Shown here: positions 50,270-64,000 of the stretch, one piece after another
Numbering within the stretch: the first letter of the stretch is position 1
Layout: each line of letters starts with the position of its first letter
Assembly: GCA_037975125.1 (NCBI GenBank)
Contig: CM075853.1
Coordinates: 76,569,746-76,633,745, forward strand
Direction of reading: 5' to 3'
From: Latrodectus hesperus
Taxonomy: Eukaryota > Arthropoda > Arachnida > Araneae > Theridiidae
DNA length: 64,000 nt
Notes under the pieces: generated by a model
The model's input: the letters and a program-made list of their open reading frames with translations, nothing else
What the model was told of the DNA's origin: nothing
The model's database searches: none
Translations under genes and position numbers: made by a program

Positions 50270-50619
50270 TAGAAGTGACTATATAAATAATGAACAAGCT
50301 ATAAAAAATGGTATTTGATCATACGATTTTGATAATTATTTGAAAAATACTTTTTTGATTTAGAAGTCTTCAGTTTCCTGTGAAATTAAATTTAGCTATA
50401 ACAATACATAAGGCTCTTGGTAATGTTCTAAAATTGTAGGTGTCACCTCATAATTTCCATATTTTTACGATTGTCAACTGCAGGTCTTATTCCTGAGTTA
50501 AAATGAAATAAAATCTTAGCATTAGCCCAAAATGATAACCTTGCGCTGCTTATCCAGAAGTATAAGACAATTAAAGTATTAACTTTCTTGAAAATAAATT
50601 GGTTTATTAAGGAAAAATC

Positions 50620-54009
<3,390 letters not shown>

Positions 54010-54473
54010 CCCGACATTGAAAATGCAACACCAAGAAAGAGTTGCCAGAAAGTGACGAAGCTTAGCAAACAGAAAGAGAGACAGAAACGAACAATAAGTG
54101 ATATGTATTTCAAAATGATATACATAATGCAGAACGAGAACAGTCTGGTCAGTAGGCTGTAGGACCGCTGTGGACGGTGATACACGAAGCTAAGCATCTA
54201 GGCACAGAGTGAAGAGAATACGGATGGCATACTGAAGGGTGGTTCTCCATTCCCTGTCAAACATTTGAAAAAGTGAGTCTTCTGAAGGAAGTAGGGGAAG
54301 AGTCTACAAATTGAATTCAATCATATCCCTAACGTTTGCGATTTTTTTCACGGAATCATTTTTTCCGTGTCTTGATTAGCCTGAATACCAAGTTGGTGCC
54401 ATTCCGGCTATTAGAACACGCTACAGGGCGCTCCAAACACTGTCACTTTAAAAAAGATCACCCTGTATATTTA
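54010..54473 (-). mobile_element. DNA-transposon scraps (Tc1-like)
   Basis: The left part contains ATTGAAAATGCAACACC, close to the terminal block of the Tc1 copies (GTAAATGCAACACC). It is followed by sequence resembling the Tc1 transposase C-terminal coding region on the opposite strand. The right edge, on minus, reads TACAGGGTGATCTTTT, an end-like motif. It is too worn to define an element. Confidence 0.4.
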
Positions 54474-54669
54474 TGTACGCACCAGTTCTTTCTAAGTAGT
54501 ACCTTACGCTAAGAATTGCACTCATCTCATCCCTGATTAATAAACAATTAAAAAACACATAAATAAAATAAATAAAAAGAATATTTACAAATTTTATTAA
54601 GACACATGAAAATATATACCAAAATGTACCCTTCAATTATATATTTAAGTGTAATTTTTCAAATTTTTA

Positions 54670-55220
54670 AGGGATACGACTCAAACTATCAGCACTCTGA
54701 TGTTGTTTTCCTTTAAGATGAACTATTTCGTAGTTAAAGGACTGCAAAATCAAGGACCATCGTAAAAGTCTAGGATTAGTTCCGGTATTCTTTTCCAATC
54801 ACACTAGAAGATTATGATCTGTTTGTATTATAAAACTTTGGTGACCATCCAAGTAATATTTTAATTTTTGCACAGCAAAAACTATAGCGGTATATTCTTT
54901 CTTGGTAGTGCTGTATTTTTTGTTCCGCAGGGGAAAATTTCTTACTTAGATATATAATAGGATTTCGTTTTTTTCATTTACGTTTCCAATCACTTGCGAC
55001 ATCACAACTCCAATTCCAATATTTGAAGTGCCACAATGAATAATAAATTGTTGTGTAAAATCAGGGTGGTAGAAAACAGGTTTATTAGAAAGTTTTTCTC
55101 TTAATTCATCGAAGGCACTTTGACAAGAGCTATTCCAATCGATAGTTGATTTTCTATTCTTGCCTTTTAACAGGTTGGTTGTAGGAGCAGCTATTACAGA
55201 AAAGTTAAAAATGTATATTT
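54670..55220 (-). pseudogene. Gypsy-class RNase H, decayed
   Basis: Reading across stops and frameshifts on the minus strand gives YLSKKFSPAEQK near 54940, a segment corresponding to TDHNPL near 54800, and a Q..ADSLSR-like end near 54700. It follows the RT frame directly. Confidence 0.65.
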
Positions 55221-55221
55221 G

Positions 55222-56100
55222 TTAATAACCAGCTAACCCTAAAAAGGAACGGCCTTGAGTTTTATTTACAGGAATAGGTAAATCTTTGATAACTTGAACT
55301 TTCAATTCGCCAAGCATTCTTCGTTCTTGTCCTACCAAATGTCCAAGGTATTTCACGCAATCTTGGGCAAATTGGCACTTCGATGGTTTTATGTGCAACT
55401 TCGCCACATTTAACTTAATGAAAATGTCCTCTAGATGTTTTAAATGATCATCCCAGTGTTGGGAAAATATAGCCACATCATCTAAATAAGAGATTGCATA
55501 TTCTTCACATCCTTTTAATATACTTGCCATAAGTCGATTGAAATCATATGGTGCATTTTTCAATCCAAATGGAAGGCGCAAAGGTCTGTATGTTCCAAAA
55601 CTAGTCTCTAACGCTGCATATCTTTGTGCATTTTTACTCAAAGGTATCTGTCAGTAACCTCTGGTTAAATCCAGAACTGTAATGTATTTCGCAACAGATA
55701 CTTTTTCTATCAACTCTTCTATATTAGGCAGTGGGAAAAACTTTGTTTTGGTCACTTTGTTTAATCGTCGATAATCGATGCTAAGTCTTGCTTCTTTTCC
55801 AGGAGCTTCTACCAAGATAAAAAAGATATAAAATCAAATTCTCTTGGCTCCATCACTTTTAGCTTCAGCATTTTTTCTATTTCAGATTTCAAAATTTCAG
55901 ACTGTCTCTGTGAAAGTCTATAAGGTTTGGCACAGATAGGTCTGTTAGAATCTAGTTCAATGTCATGTTCAGTCAGATCGGTACAACCAGGCTCATTTGA
56001 GAAAGTGTTAGAGTATTTTATAATCAGTTCACAAAGTTCACCAATTTGAATTTCAGATAATTGCGTATTTAATTGTATTGACTGCTACACTTCCTTTAAA
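55222..56100 (-). pseudogene. Gypsy-class reverse transcriptase
   Basis: The N-terminal part is in the integrase frame (NEPGCTDLTEHDIEL, then KPYRLSQRQSEILKSEI). After frame changes near 55810 and 55650 come SIDYRRLNKVTKTKFF and the open frame 55641-55222. That frame has FGTYRPLRLPFGLKNAPYDF, the active site SYLDDVAIFS, KPSKCQFAQ, YLGHLVGQ and SFLGLAGY. All central RT motifs are visible, but the frame is broken at least twice. Confidence 0.88.
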
Positions 56101-56195
56101 TCAGAATCTGGGGATTCTAATTCAAGCTTAGGAATTTCATCGTCCTCTTTGTTATTGTTTTCTTCCAAATACATCAAATTAACATTTTCTTTTCT

Positions 56196-57330
56196 CTAAA
56201 AATACGGCTTTAGCATATTCACATGGTAAACTTGACTTTTGTCACTGTTCGGAAAATGAACAACGTAATTTGTCTCTGAAAGTTGTTTAACGATTTTCCC
56301 TAAACCAACCCAATTCACGGACATTTTATTTGGTTTTGATGGGACCACAACAAGAACTAGATTACCAATTTTAAATTGTCGCTTTTCAGCGTTACTATCA
56401 TACCACAATTTCTGTTTTTTGTTTTCTGTTTGCATATTTTCTAAAGCAAGGTCTTGACAATGCTTCACATGATTTAAAAGTTCAAAAACATATGAAAATG
56501 CATCATTTTCTTCTTCAATTTGCTCTATTAAGTTCTCATATAATAGCATCATTGGAGTTCTAAAAATCCGGCCATGAACAAGCTCAGCTGGGCTGTAACC
56601 AGTACTATCGTGCGTCACTGTTCTCAACGCAAAAAGTGCATGTGGTAAAACTTTCTCCCAGTGTTCTCCAGATTCTAGACAAAGAATTCGGAGTATTCGC
56701 TTCAAAGTTCGATGCATCCTTTCCACCGGATTGCTTTGAGGATGTCTGACAGAACTTCTCACAACTAGCACTCTAAACTTGTCCAAAATTTCTGACGTAA
56801 GTACACTCACAAAAGACACCCCTTGGTCAGTTTGTAGTTCTCTAGGGAAACCAAGCCAACTGAAAATCTGTAGTAGTGCATCTACAATAATAGTAGAACA
56901 TAAATTCGGAGTGGGAATAACACCTGGATATTTTGATGACATGCATATCACAGTTATTATATACTTGTTCTCTAAACTGCTGACAGGCAACGGTCCACAA
57001 TCATCAACGTTCAGCTTAGTAAATATTTCAGAAATAACAGGAATAATTTTCAGTGGTGCCTCTTTCTTGTCTCGAGGCTTACCAATTCATTGACAGTGGT
57101 CACAAGATCGGACGAAATTTTCGACATCATTATAACAATTTGGCCAATAGAAAATCTTAAAAAGAGCATCTTTAGTTTTACTTACGTCTAAAATGGCAGT
57201 AATATCTTCGTGACAAAGCGTTTTTAGTTGCTCACGAAATTTTTGTGGAACAACCAGCAATATTTTTTTGTTCCATTTATATTTTTTTTCATATAGAAAA
57301 GCATATTATTTTATAAGAAATACTTGTTCG
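56196..57330 (-). pseudogene. Gypsy-class integrase, upstream of RT
   Basis: The zinc-binding part (FVRSCDHCQ near 57100) is in another frame. The open frame 56990-56196 holds the core with LQTDQGVSFVS (second Asp) and HPQSNPVERMHRTLKR (Glu), and the chromo/GPY-like end WVGLGKIVKQLSETNYVVHF and VYHVNMLKPYF. The first Asp region (NVDDCGPLP near 57020) lies before a stop. A TAG at 56196-56198 ends the frame, but reading continues in phase through an acidic linker toward RT. Confidence 0.88.
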
Positions 57331-57495
57331 ATTTTAAAGTAGGCTTTTGTGCTTCTGCAATAAGTGGTTTTAATTCTTCACTGTTTCGTTGCTCTTTGAT
57401 GAAATCTTTTGTTGAAATTTTTATGAGATCTTGCACTGCTAATTCTTCAACCAAAGGTATGGTTTCTTCGTCGTTATCTTCAGATATACTTTTGT

Positions 57496-57918
57496 TTAAA
57501 TATTCTTCCGTTCGATGGCTGGATTGTGTTTTTCCTTTTCTTTCTGCTCAGAAAGTTTCTTTTGGGCTCTTGTTTGTACAGCATTCATCATGTGCCCTTG
57601 AATATCTTTTTTGGTTTTGCAATCTTCAAATAACATAGCTGTTTTATTTCCCAGCAAATATCTACCTTGATCTAATGAATCTCTGATAACAGCAGCTTTA
57701 GTCATTATTTGTCCCATTTCACATTCAAGTTCAACTTCTACAAGAGGTAAGCAAGCCAAAGTCTCTTCCAAAGGCGTTCTCAACCAGACCTTTTCATTTG
57801 TATACATGTGTGGTTTCAAGTATTTGTTGCAGATCAGATCCAAAGTAGCACCAGTATCTCGCAAAATCTTCATTTCTACTCCGTTTACTTTACCTACACT
57901 GGTATATCGAGCCATCAA
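57496..57918 (-). pseudogene. Gypsy-class aspartic protease region
   Basis: A 140-codon frame with VNGVEMKILRDTGATLDLI, the retroelement protease active site (usually D-T/S-G; here DTGA), then GRYLLGNKTAML and a basic, Glu-rich linker (RAQKKLSEQKEKEKH) toward integrase. Confidence 0.8.
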
Positions 57919-57956
57919 TTCATCAATATTTTATCAACCACAACATGGGAAATAGA

Positions 57957-58139
57957 TTATGTACTTTTCTTTAGTTTATCGCACTGTGGGCAAAGATGAT
58001 TTTTTGAACCACATTGATACCAACGCAGAGTTTTTCTTTTATCAAAATCCTTTTCTTTTTGTTTACCTTGAGATGTTTCAGATTTTATTTGGAATTTATG
58101 TTTGAAATCTTTCACATATTCTTTAGAATTGTGATTCAA
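57957..58139 (-). pseudogene. Gag zinc knuckle
   Basis: RWYQCGSKNHLCPQC resembles a CCHC knuckle in which the first Cys has become Trp (expected C-x2-C-x4-H-x4-C), so metal binding is doubtful. It is preceded by a basic segment. Confidence 0.65.
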
Positions 58140-58199
58140 ATTTCGGTTTCGAAAGTTGGGGAAATTTTTTCTGGGTACTTCTTTAAACTTTCTCTTATA

Positions 58200-58950
58200 C
58201 TTTCATAATCGTCTCACTTTTCAGCCAATTCATAGGGACTTGTGAATTTTAGCGAGTAATTTATTAATCTTAGAGGAAATGATCTTTCACTTTTGCAGGC
58301 ACTCGAAACTTTGAGTGCTCCGTAACCATCAGATCTTTGAGTTGCTGAAAGGTCTCAATCTGTAATTCAGAAATATATTCATTAAAATAACTAACGAGTT
58401 CTTGGGTGTAGTTTCTCCAAGATTGGTCCGGAGACTTGTGATGTCGGTAGAAACATTGCTTCAATTTTTCATTATTCAACTTAAATCTTTTCAAGATTAG
58501 ACTTTTGACAAAATCATAATTGCTAACATCACTAGGCTGTTCTCTAGCAAACATATTGGATAATTCAATTGGTAAAACTGCTAACAGGTATGCAACCCAA
58601 TCTTACTTCGGCACCTGAGTCATTTCAGCTCGCCTTTCGAAATTTATTAAATATAGACTCATTTCGTCATGGTTTTCATCATACTTTGGGAGCTGAATTT
58701 TAGGACTAAGCTCTACTCTGGCTTCCGATTCAGTTTTCTGACTAGATTCTCTTTGTGACAGTTCTAACCTTTTCATTTCTAGTTCGTGCTGACGAGTTCC
58801 TTCTTCTCTCTCTTTTTCTTCTAGATTCTTCTTCTTCTTCTATTCGTTTTTTATCTTCAATAATTCTATCCAAGAGAAGTTTTACTTCTTCATCATTGTA
58901 AATGTCACTACTTAAAATTAAAGTTTTAATTTCCGGAATTTTTTATTTGA
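58200..58950 (-). pseudogene. Gag capsid region
   Basis: The open frame 58554-58270 (MFAREQPSDVSNYDFVKSLI, then YRHHKSPDQSWRNYTQ) and the preceding stretch (PKIQLPKYDENHDEM, LYLINFERRAEM, LLAVLPIELS) form a gypsy-type capsid. Glu/Arg-rich coiled sequence precedes it (58780-58860). Frame breaks occur near 58600 and 58820. Confidence 0.75.
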
Positions 58951-58979
58951 GGCATTTGCTTCCTAGTGTTGTAAGGATG

Positions 58980-59023
58980 GGAAAAAACCCGGTTTATTTC
59001 CGGGAATAAACCGGGTTTTTTCC
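58980..59023. repeat. 19-bp-arm hairpin at left hAT end
   Basis: GGAAAAAACCCGGTTTATT (58980-58998) and its exact inverse (59005-59023), with a six-base loop TCCGGG. Confidence 0.9.
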
Positions 59024-59026
59024 CAT

Positions 59027-59064
59027 GGGAATTTTCAAAATTCCCGGGAATTTTGAAAATTCCC
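59027..59064. repeat. 38-bp perfect palindrome at left hAT end
   Basis: GGGAATTTTCAAAATTCCC (59027-59045) is followed immediately by its inverse (59046-59064), with no spacer. The same nonamer AAAATTCCC is iterated at the right end. Confidence 0.92.
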
Positions 59065-60918
59065 AAATTTTAAAAATTGTTGAAAAAATTGAATTTTCTT
59101 AACAATTTATAAGTTTTTAATTATTAAAACCACATAATATATTTAAAAAGATAAATTTTAATGATTTCTATTCATTTATGGCAATAGAAGTTTCTCAAAA
59201 CAAATTTGGAAAAAGATGACAGCTCTTTGTAAAGATTGGAGGGGTTTCAGTTGTGTTCATTGTAATTGTTACTCGTAATGTTTACTATTTGAATGTGTAT
59301 TTATTAAATTTTTGGACAGAAAAATCGTTTAGATATGCTGTCTTTCACATATATATTCCTCGAAAAATATTATTCTACTATTATTTGTAAACTGAATGTT
59401 AAATCAAACGCAGTAGATTAGATTGATTACTGATTCTGAAATTGCATACGAAAAGTTTTTATAATGTCAATCGTTAGTGTATATAGATATTCATTTTGTT
59501 TTTCATTAGATTTCTGGAGTTATTTTTGATCAATTTAGATAAAAGTAATAGCCTGGATGTACATCTATAGTTTGAAATATTCATTAAATAAAACCGCAAT
59601 AGTTAAAAGGTAATTTTTAACTGTTGTGGTTTTATTTTCGGTGGTTAAATCAGATGTTTAAATATCTGCTTATCTCGAATCAGATTTTATACGTATTGTA
59701 TACAAAAAGACAATCATTTTCTCTGGCCATTAAAAGTAGTGATGTGAACTATACTGATAATTATATTTTTCTTTTCTTTTGCAAGTTTTTTTATGCATAG
59801 ATATACTTCATAAATGCTTATATAATTGCTATAGGATTTATTAAATAGTGTTATGTACATACTTTCTAGAGAATACTAATGCAAAAACCTTCGTAACAAA
59901 ACTGATTGTTCATAGATTATAATAAATACTGATTCTTATTAATATTAGTAGAACATTTTCCCAATTTTTAACTGTTATATTTATTAAAGTTTACAATTGG
60001 TGTTTGAGATTTGGAAAATATCTGAACTTTAATACTGTCATATAAAAAATGTCTGTGTTTAAAATTGCTAATTATTTGCTTGTAATAAAGAAGCAGGAAA
60101 ATGCACTATATATCATTCCTCATTAAAATGAAGCTATTTATTATTGGAAATGTTGGTGAGGAATTAAATAGAATAACTAGATTTAAATAAGCATGTTGGA
60201 TTTCTTTACTAGTTAATTTAATTGATTATTAATGATATAACAAATCAGTAATTTTGTTGGGTTACATGACAAGAATATTAAATTTCATTCATTATTATGG
60301 ACCTTTTAAAATTTGAATATGCATGTTAGTTCCTATAATTTTAGATTTGTTGAGATTTATATCATAATTTTGCTTTTACTGAAAGTTATAAGTTAAATAG
60401 TGGCTATTGAATATATATAGTGGCTGAAAAGTGCTAATTGATTAATTTGAAGTTACTTGGAAATTTTGATGAAGTGTTTCTTATATTAAATGTATGTAAA
60501 TTGGTCCAGTTTGTGTTGATATAATAAACTTCTTTATCAGTGTTACAACCTTTAAATCCTGTTTATCGTAGCTAGCAGAACCTGTCTGCTATTAGCATTT
60601 GCTATCTCCTCTTTTTCAACATCTTGAGATATCTATTTTCCATTTTTTAGGTGGTATTTCTGAGGATTTTTTTCAATAATTTGGAAAAAGTTAAATTTTA
60701 ACTTGGTTGGATAGTATTTATAATAGTATATAAAATATTCCAAGTTTCCTGGATATGGCTTTTGTGTTTGTTACATTATAATTTCAAATGAACTAGATAA
60801 TAGACAAAACTTTTGATTTTCACCATAATTTTTACCAATTTCATTTTGATTAATTTATGTGAGCTGAAAAGTGCTTTTAAAAGTTCTGCTTAGTTAAAGG
60901 ATTATGTCATATAGAAAT

Positions 60919-60921
<3 letters not shown>

Positions 60922-60986
<65 letters not shown>
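60922..60986. repeat. (TA)n microsatellite
   Basis: About 65 bases of TA inside the hAT-like insert. Confidence 0.95.
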
Positions 60987-60989
<3 letters not shown>

Positions 60990-63647
60990 GATTACATAAT
61001 TTTAAATGTGTATACACACATAACATAATCAGGGGCTTAATGAATCAAGATTTTTTCTCAATTCAAAAATGTGTCTTATGTAATTTCACTATAATTATCA
61101 ACTATTATACGGAAAATGTTGATGGTTGGTATTAACACACTTATATGAGATTGTAAATAATAATGTTCATGTGTGATATGTTAAATGTTTCTTCAAATAA
61201 GAGTTTTTATAAATTCTAAATTACATTGTATTTTACATTTATCCCAGAAAAAATAAACTTTTCGTCTATGTATTTGAAATTTTTTAAAGTGAGCTGAAGT
61301 TCACAAGTCTTCCTTCTGACAGCATATCTCTATGACCTACATGCATTAATTTACAATGCATTTAATATGCTCGAAACTTGCTATTTTAAAATGAGCAATT
61401 AGTTTTAAGAAGCCAGAAAGGAGGTAGGATATTGTTTCTAATACCTCGCTACAAAGATTTTCACTTTTCAGCATTACAAAGGCTTATGTTTTCACAGATT
61501 AATATCACTGGGCATCAAGTTGGTTTTCCATCATGAAAGAAGTAGTATAAACATTGAAAAACTATTTTTAAACTATTATTTATGATATTTAGTGTCATTT
61601 GGTTGTTTTAAATATAGTATTAGTGTTGTTACAGTAAAATAGGTAGCTTCAATTTTATACATTATTTATTACAACAATTTTTGTTATATCCACTTCAGTT
61701 GTCATGTTGAACAACTATATTCATAGAAATCAATCAGTATTTATTAAGCAATATTTTTATATTTGTAAATATTAGATATTTTCTACCAGAGAAATAATAC
61801 CTAATTTTATTTCACAAGGTAACAGGTAGAATCATATTTAGATGGGATTTTTTATTGTGCAGATTTCTAAATGTATCTGTACAATTTTTAAAATCCTTTC
61901 TGAACAAATTGCTTATGGTTACTTCAAGTTTTTGAATTGGAAATAAAAAATTCACAAAATTACAGATTTTTCAATTGTCCTAAAATTTTTGTCTTATGTA
62001 CAAATTTTAATCTTGTGTGTAAAAATTCAAGCTGAACTAACTCTTAAAAATATAAGTTTTCAAGTTTTTATAACAAGATTGATATAAGAAAATAGGTATA
62101 TTATTTTTCTATAAACTGGCATTAATATTTTTAGAACTAGTATTTTAACCAAAAATCTTCTTTTGAAAAGAATAACAGATTTCAGCCTTTTTATGAAAAG
62201 CAAGATGCGTTGAATTAAAAAATAATTTAAATTTTTTTACAAGATTATGTGAGTGTAAAATGTTAAAAAAGAAACACTTTTTTTCAGAATTCAATTGCTT
62301 GACTTTCGTAAATTATTTTCATAATATCGTAAAGTTATTTCCATTTCTAGTACTAAATTCTGAAAAATGGAAGTATTTTCAATGACAGATTATCAATAAT
62401 TTTTTTAATTCGCCCATATTTTCTGTCTTATTATTTAGAATTGATGAATAATAGCTTAAAGAGATTTTGATTCTACCATACTGTTTTGAAATCATTTTTA
62501 ATGTTGTAAAAAATTGTTTTCAAAAACTCAATGAATAATTCAACTGTAGATATATTGTGATTGTGTAAATTAATGTAACAGATCCTTGCAAAAGAAATAA
62601 AAATAGTTTTATTTAAAGTGTGCATTATATATATTGTACTTAAAACTTGTTAATTAATCTTAAAATATAAAAGATAATTATTTTAAATATTTTAACTATA
62701 ATAAAAGAAAAAAGTATTTTTATTCATGATTACATTTGTGGATAAAAAAATTTTTATATAAATTTTTTTACACATTTTTTGTCACATTAATTCCTACAAG
62801 ATATTATTTAAATGATGATTCGCGCTGGAAGAGCTCTTTTTTGTTCACAACTTACATGTCGCCTCACCACATACTTTCATTTACATATTAATTAAATTTG
62901 TGCACCATTTACACATATTCAGTTGAGAAGAAAACATGACACGGTATCGTTTTGTATCATTGATAAATTAAAAATTTGTCAATTAGAAGTAAAAACAAAA
63001 GTGAAAGCAATTTGCTTGACATTATTTATTTTTAAATCATCAATTTTCAGTTTATTACAAAGACTGAAAAAATCAAGTACTTCCTTACTTTTTTCAAATA
63101 ATTTGATTTTAAGAAAAATAATACATTAAAATTAAAAAAGATCATTTTTTTATTTTTAAAATAAAGTAATTTCGAATATATAAGAAACAAATCTACTATA
63201 TTAAGAATGATCGCAAAAAATAATAAATCTCTTGCAACCTAAAAGAACTGAAAATGTATAAATAGATATGAAGAAAAGATTCACTATTTGTTACAATGAA
63301 ACAATATTATTTTTGATCAAATAACAATTTTCAGTTTATTTTCATAGTTTCATTAAATATATATTTGTGAGAAACATTGGCTTCCCAACAATCTTAGCGA
63401 CAGATCTCGCCATACACCGATATAAAAATATCCCGTAGGTTGAAATTTTTCAATACTAAATTTTTTACAATTTTAATATTCATATTTTATGCTTTTCACT
63501 GCTTTTATGAATGCTTATTTTAGAAAATAAAATTTCACTTTGTTTAAAAATTATTTAGATATCAAATTTTACTTCACTTCGCTTCATATACATTCGAAAA
63601 AAGAATCTCTAAAACGAAATATGATTGGCTGAGTTTATTCCCTCAAA

Positions 63648-63737
63648 ATTCCCAATGTTCCCCAAAATTCCCGGTTTTTCCCAAAATTCCCGAGTTAATT
63701 CCCAAGCTTCAAAATTCCCGGGAATTTTACATCACTA
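63648..63737. repeat. Subterminal AAAATTCCC repeats at right hAT end
   Basis: AAAATTCCC or close variants recur about five times in the last 90 bases, ending in CAAAATTCCCGGGAATTTTA just before CATCACTA. Likely transposase-binding sites, by analogy with other hAT ends (inference). Confidence 0.75.
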
Positions 63738-63806
63738 TTGCTTCCAGTCCTAGCTCTTTACATATATCCAACAATTCAGTTTTCCTAGCTTAAGCTAAAT
63801 ATGCCA
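63738..63806 (-). pseudogene. Gag N-terminus of the gypsy-class element
   Basis: ATG at 63804-63806 opens MAYLA, then one in-frame TAA, then ARKTELLDICKELGLEA, up to the hAT duplication. The frame resumes correctly on the far side of the hAT insert if one copy of the 8-bp duplication is dropped. Beyond it to 64000 lies a presumptive leader or LTR without a recognised primer site. Confidence 0.65.
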
Positions 63807-64000
63807 TTTTTTGAATTAGGTACACAAAATCAGAACGCTTTACTAAAGTATTAAAGAGAATAGAGCTTACAAATGCATAAGACTACCTAACTGGTTAGTT
63901 AGAAAAAAACCAATCTTTGCAGAACTTTAGATATCAATATTAATAATACACCATACCTTATAAAACTATTTATCAAATTTTCAAATGAAAGTTCTTATTC

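Larger units (their letters stand above)
54660..58964 (-). mobile_element. Ty3/gypsy-class element with integrase before RT (main part)
   Basis: Read on the minus strand the domains are gag (58850-58200), zinc knuckle (~58050), protease (57918-57496), integrase (57330-56196), a linker, reverse transcriptase (~56050-55222) and RNase H remnants (55200-54670). The frame of integrase continues, apart from two TAG codons, through the linker into RT, so this is one polyprotein and not two elements. The gag start lies beyond the hAT insertion at 63738-63806. LTRs were not identified. Confidence 0.85.
58965..63737. mobile_element. hAT-like insertion (4.77 kb) with 8-bp TSD
   Basis: TTGCTTCC occurs at 58957-58964 and again at 63738-63745. 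The insert starts TAGTGTTGTAA and ends TTACATCACTA, inverted ends matching at 10 of 11 bases. Both ends carry AATTCCCGGGAATT-type subterminal motifs. An 8-bp duplication with short TIRs and a TAGTG start is typical of hAT elements. No frame longer than ~75 codons and no transposase motif is visible inside, so this is probably a large non-autonomous or gutted copy. It splits the gypsy-class gag shortly after its ATG. Confidence 0.88.

Noticed and set aside
62923..63129. 68-codon frame as a hAT transposase fragment
   Set aside because: No hAT dimerisation or catalytic motif is visible; composition is simply AT-rich.

Overview
The window is very AT-rich eukaryotic DNA with introns, long AT microsatellites and many arthropod-type transposable elements. 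The one host gene I recognise has arthropod-style split exons, and the retroelements (jockey-like LINEs, copia, several Ty3/gypsy lineages, mariner, Tc1, PIF/Harbinger, hAT, tRNA-headed SINEs) suggest an arthropod, most likely an arachnid such as a spider. That identification is inference from overall character, not a database match.

The only confident host gene is on the minus strand and spans 3656-28588. It has nine coding exons with GT-AG introns and compatible phases throughout, and encodes a predicted 414-residue protein that I recognise as SLC35C2, a nucleotide-sugar transporter-family protein of the early secretory pathway. Its introns carry most of the mobile DNA in the left half. Intron 1 holds a jockey-type LINE tail split by a mariner with unusually long inverted repeats. 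Intron 6 (7.5 kb) holds a decayed gypsy pol, a truncated copia and an internally deleted gypsy with its 5' LTR. Intron 7 holds a decayed LINE end, a putative solo LTR and a 5'-truncated LINE with an RNase H domain, a 13-bp target-site duplication and an A tail. Intron 8 holds small inverted-repeat elements.

From 28.6 kb rightwards I find no host gene. In order the region holds tRNA-headed SINEs (29.1, 31.4-31.7, 34.1, 34.4-34.7 kb), a small inverted-repeat element (30.8 kb), a Tc1 remnant (35.5-36.6 kb), a jockey-like LINE with ORF1/ORF2 (37.2-41.0 kb), a PIF/Harbinger remnant with 43-bp TIRs and a TAA duplication (41.06-42.53 kb), a second jockey-like LINE (42.7-45.7 kb), a featureless stretch, a second Tc1 remnant (49.8-50.3 kb), DNA-transposon scraps (54.0-54.5 kb), and at the right edge a minus-strand Ty3/gypsy-class element (54.66 to at least 63.81 kb). 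That last element has its integrase upstream of reverse transcriptase, and its gag is split by a 4.77-kb hAT-like insertion with a perfect 8-bp duplication and strong subterminal palindromes.

Several insertions can be dated relative to each other: mariner entered a LINE tail, with the second LINE copy giving the exact empty site; hAT entered gypsy gag; and Harbinger lies between LINE-derived sequences. Almost every element protein is broken by stops, frameshifts, truncation or catalytic substitutions. I found no CRISPR array, rRNA or convincing functional tRNA.
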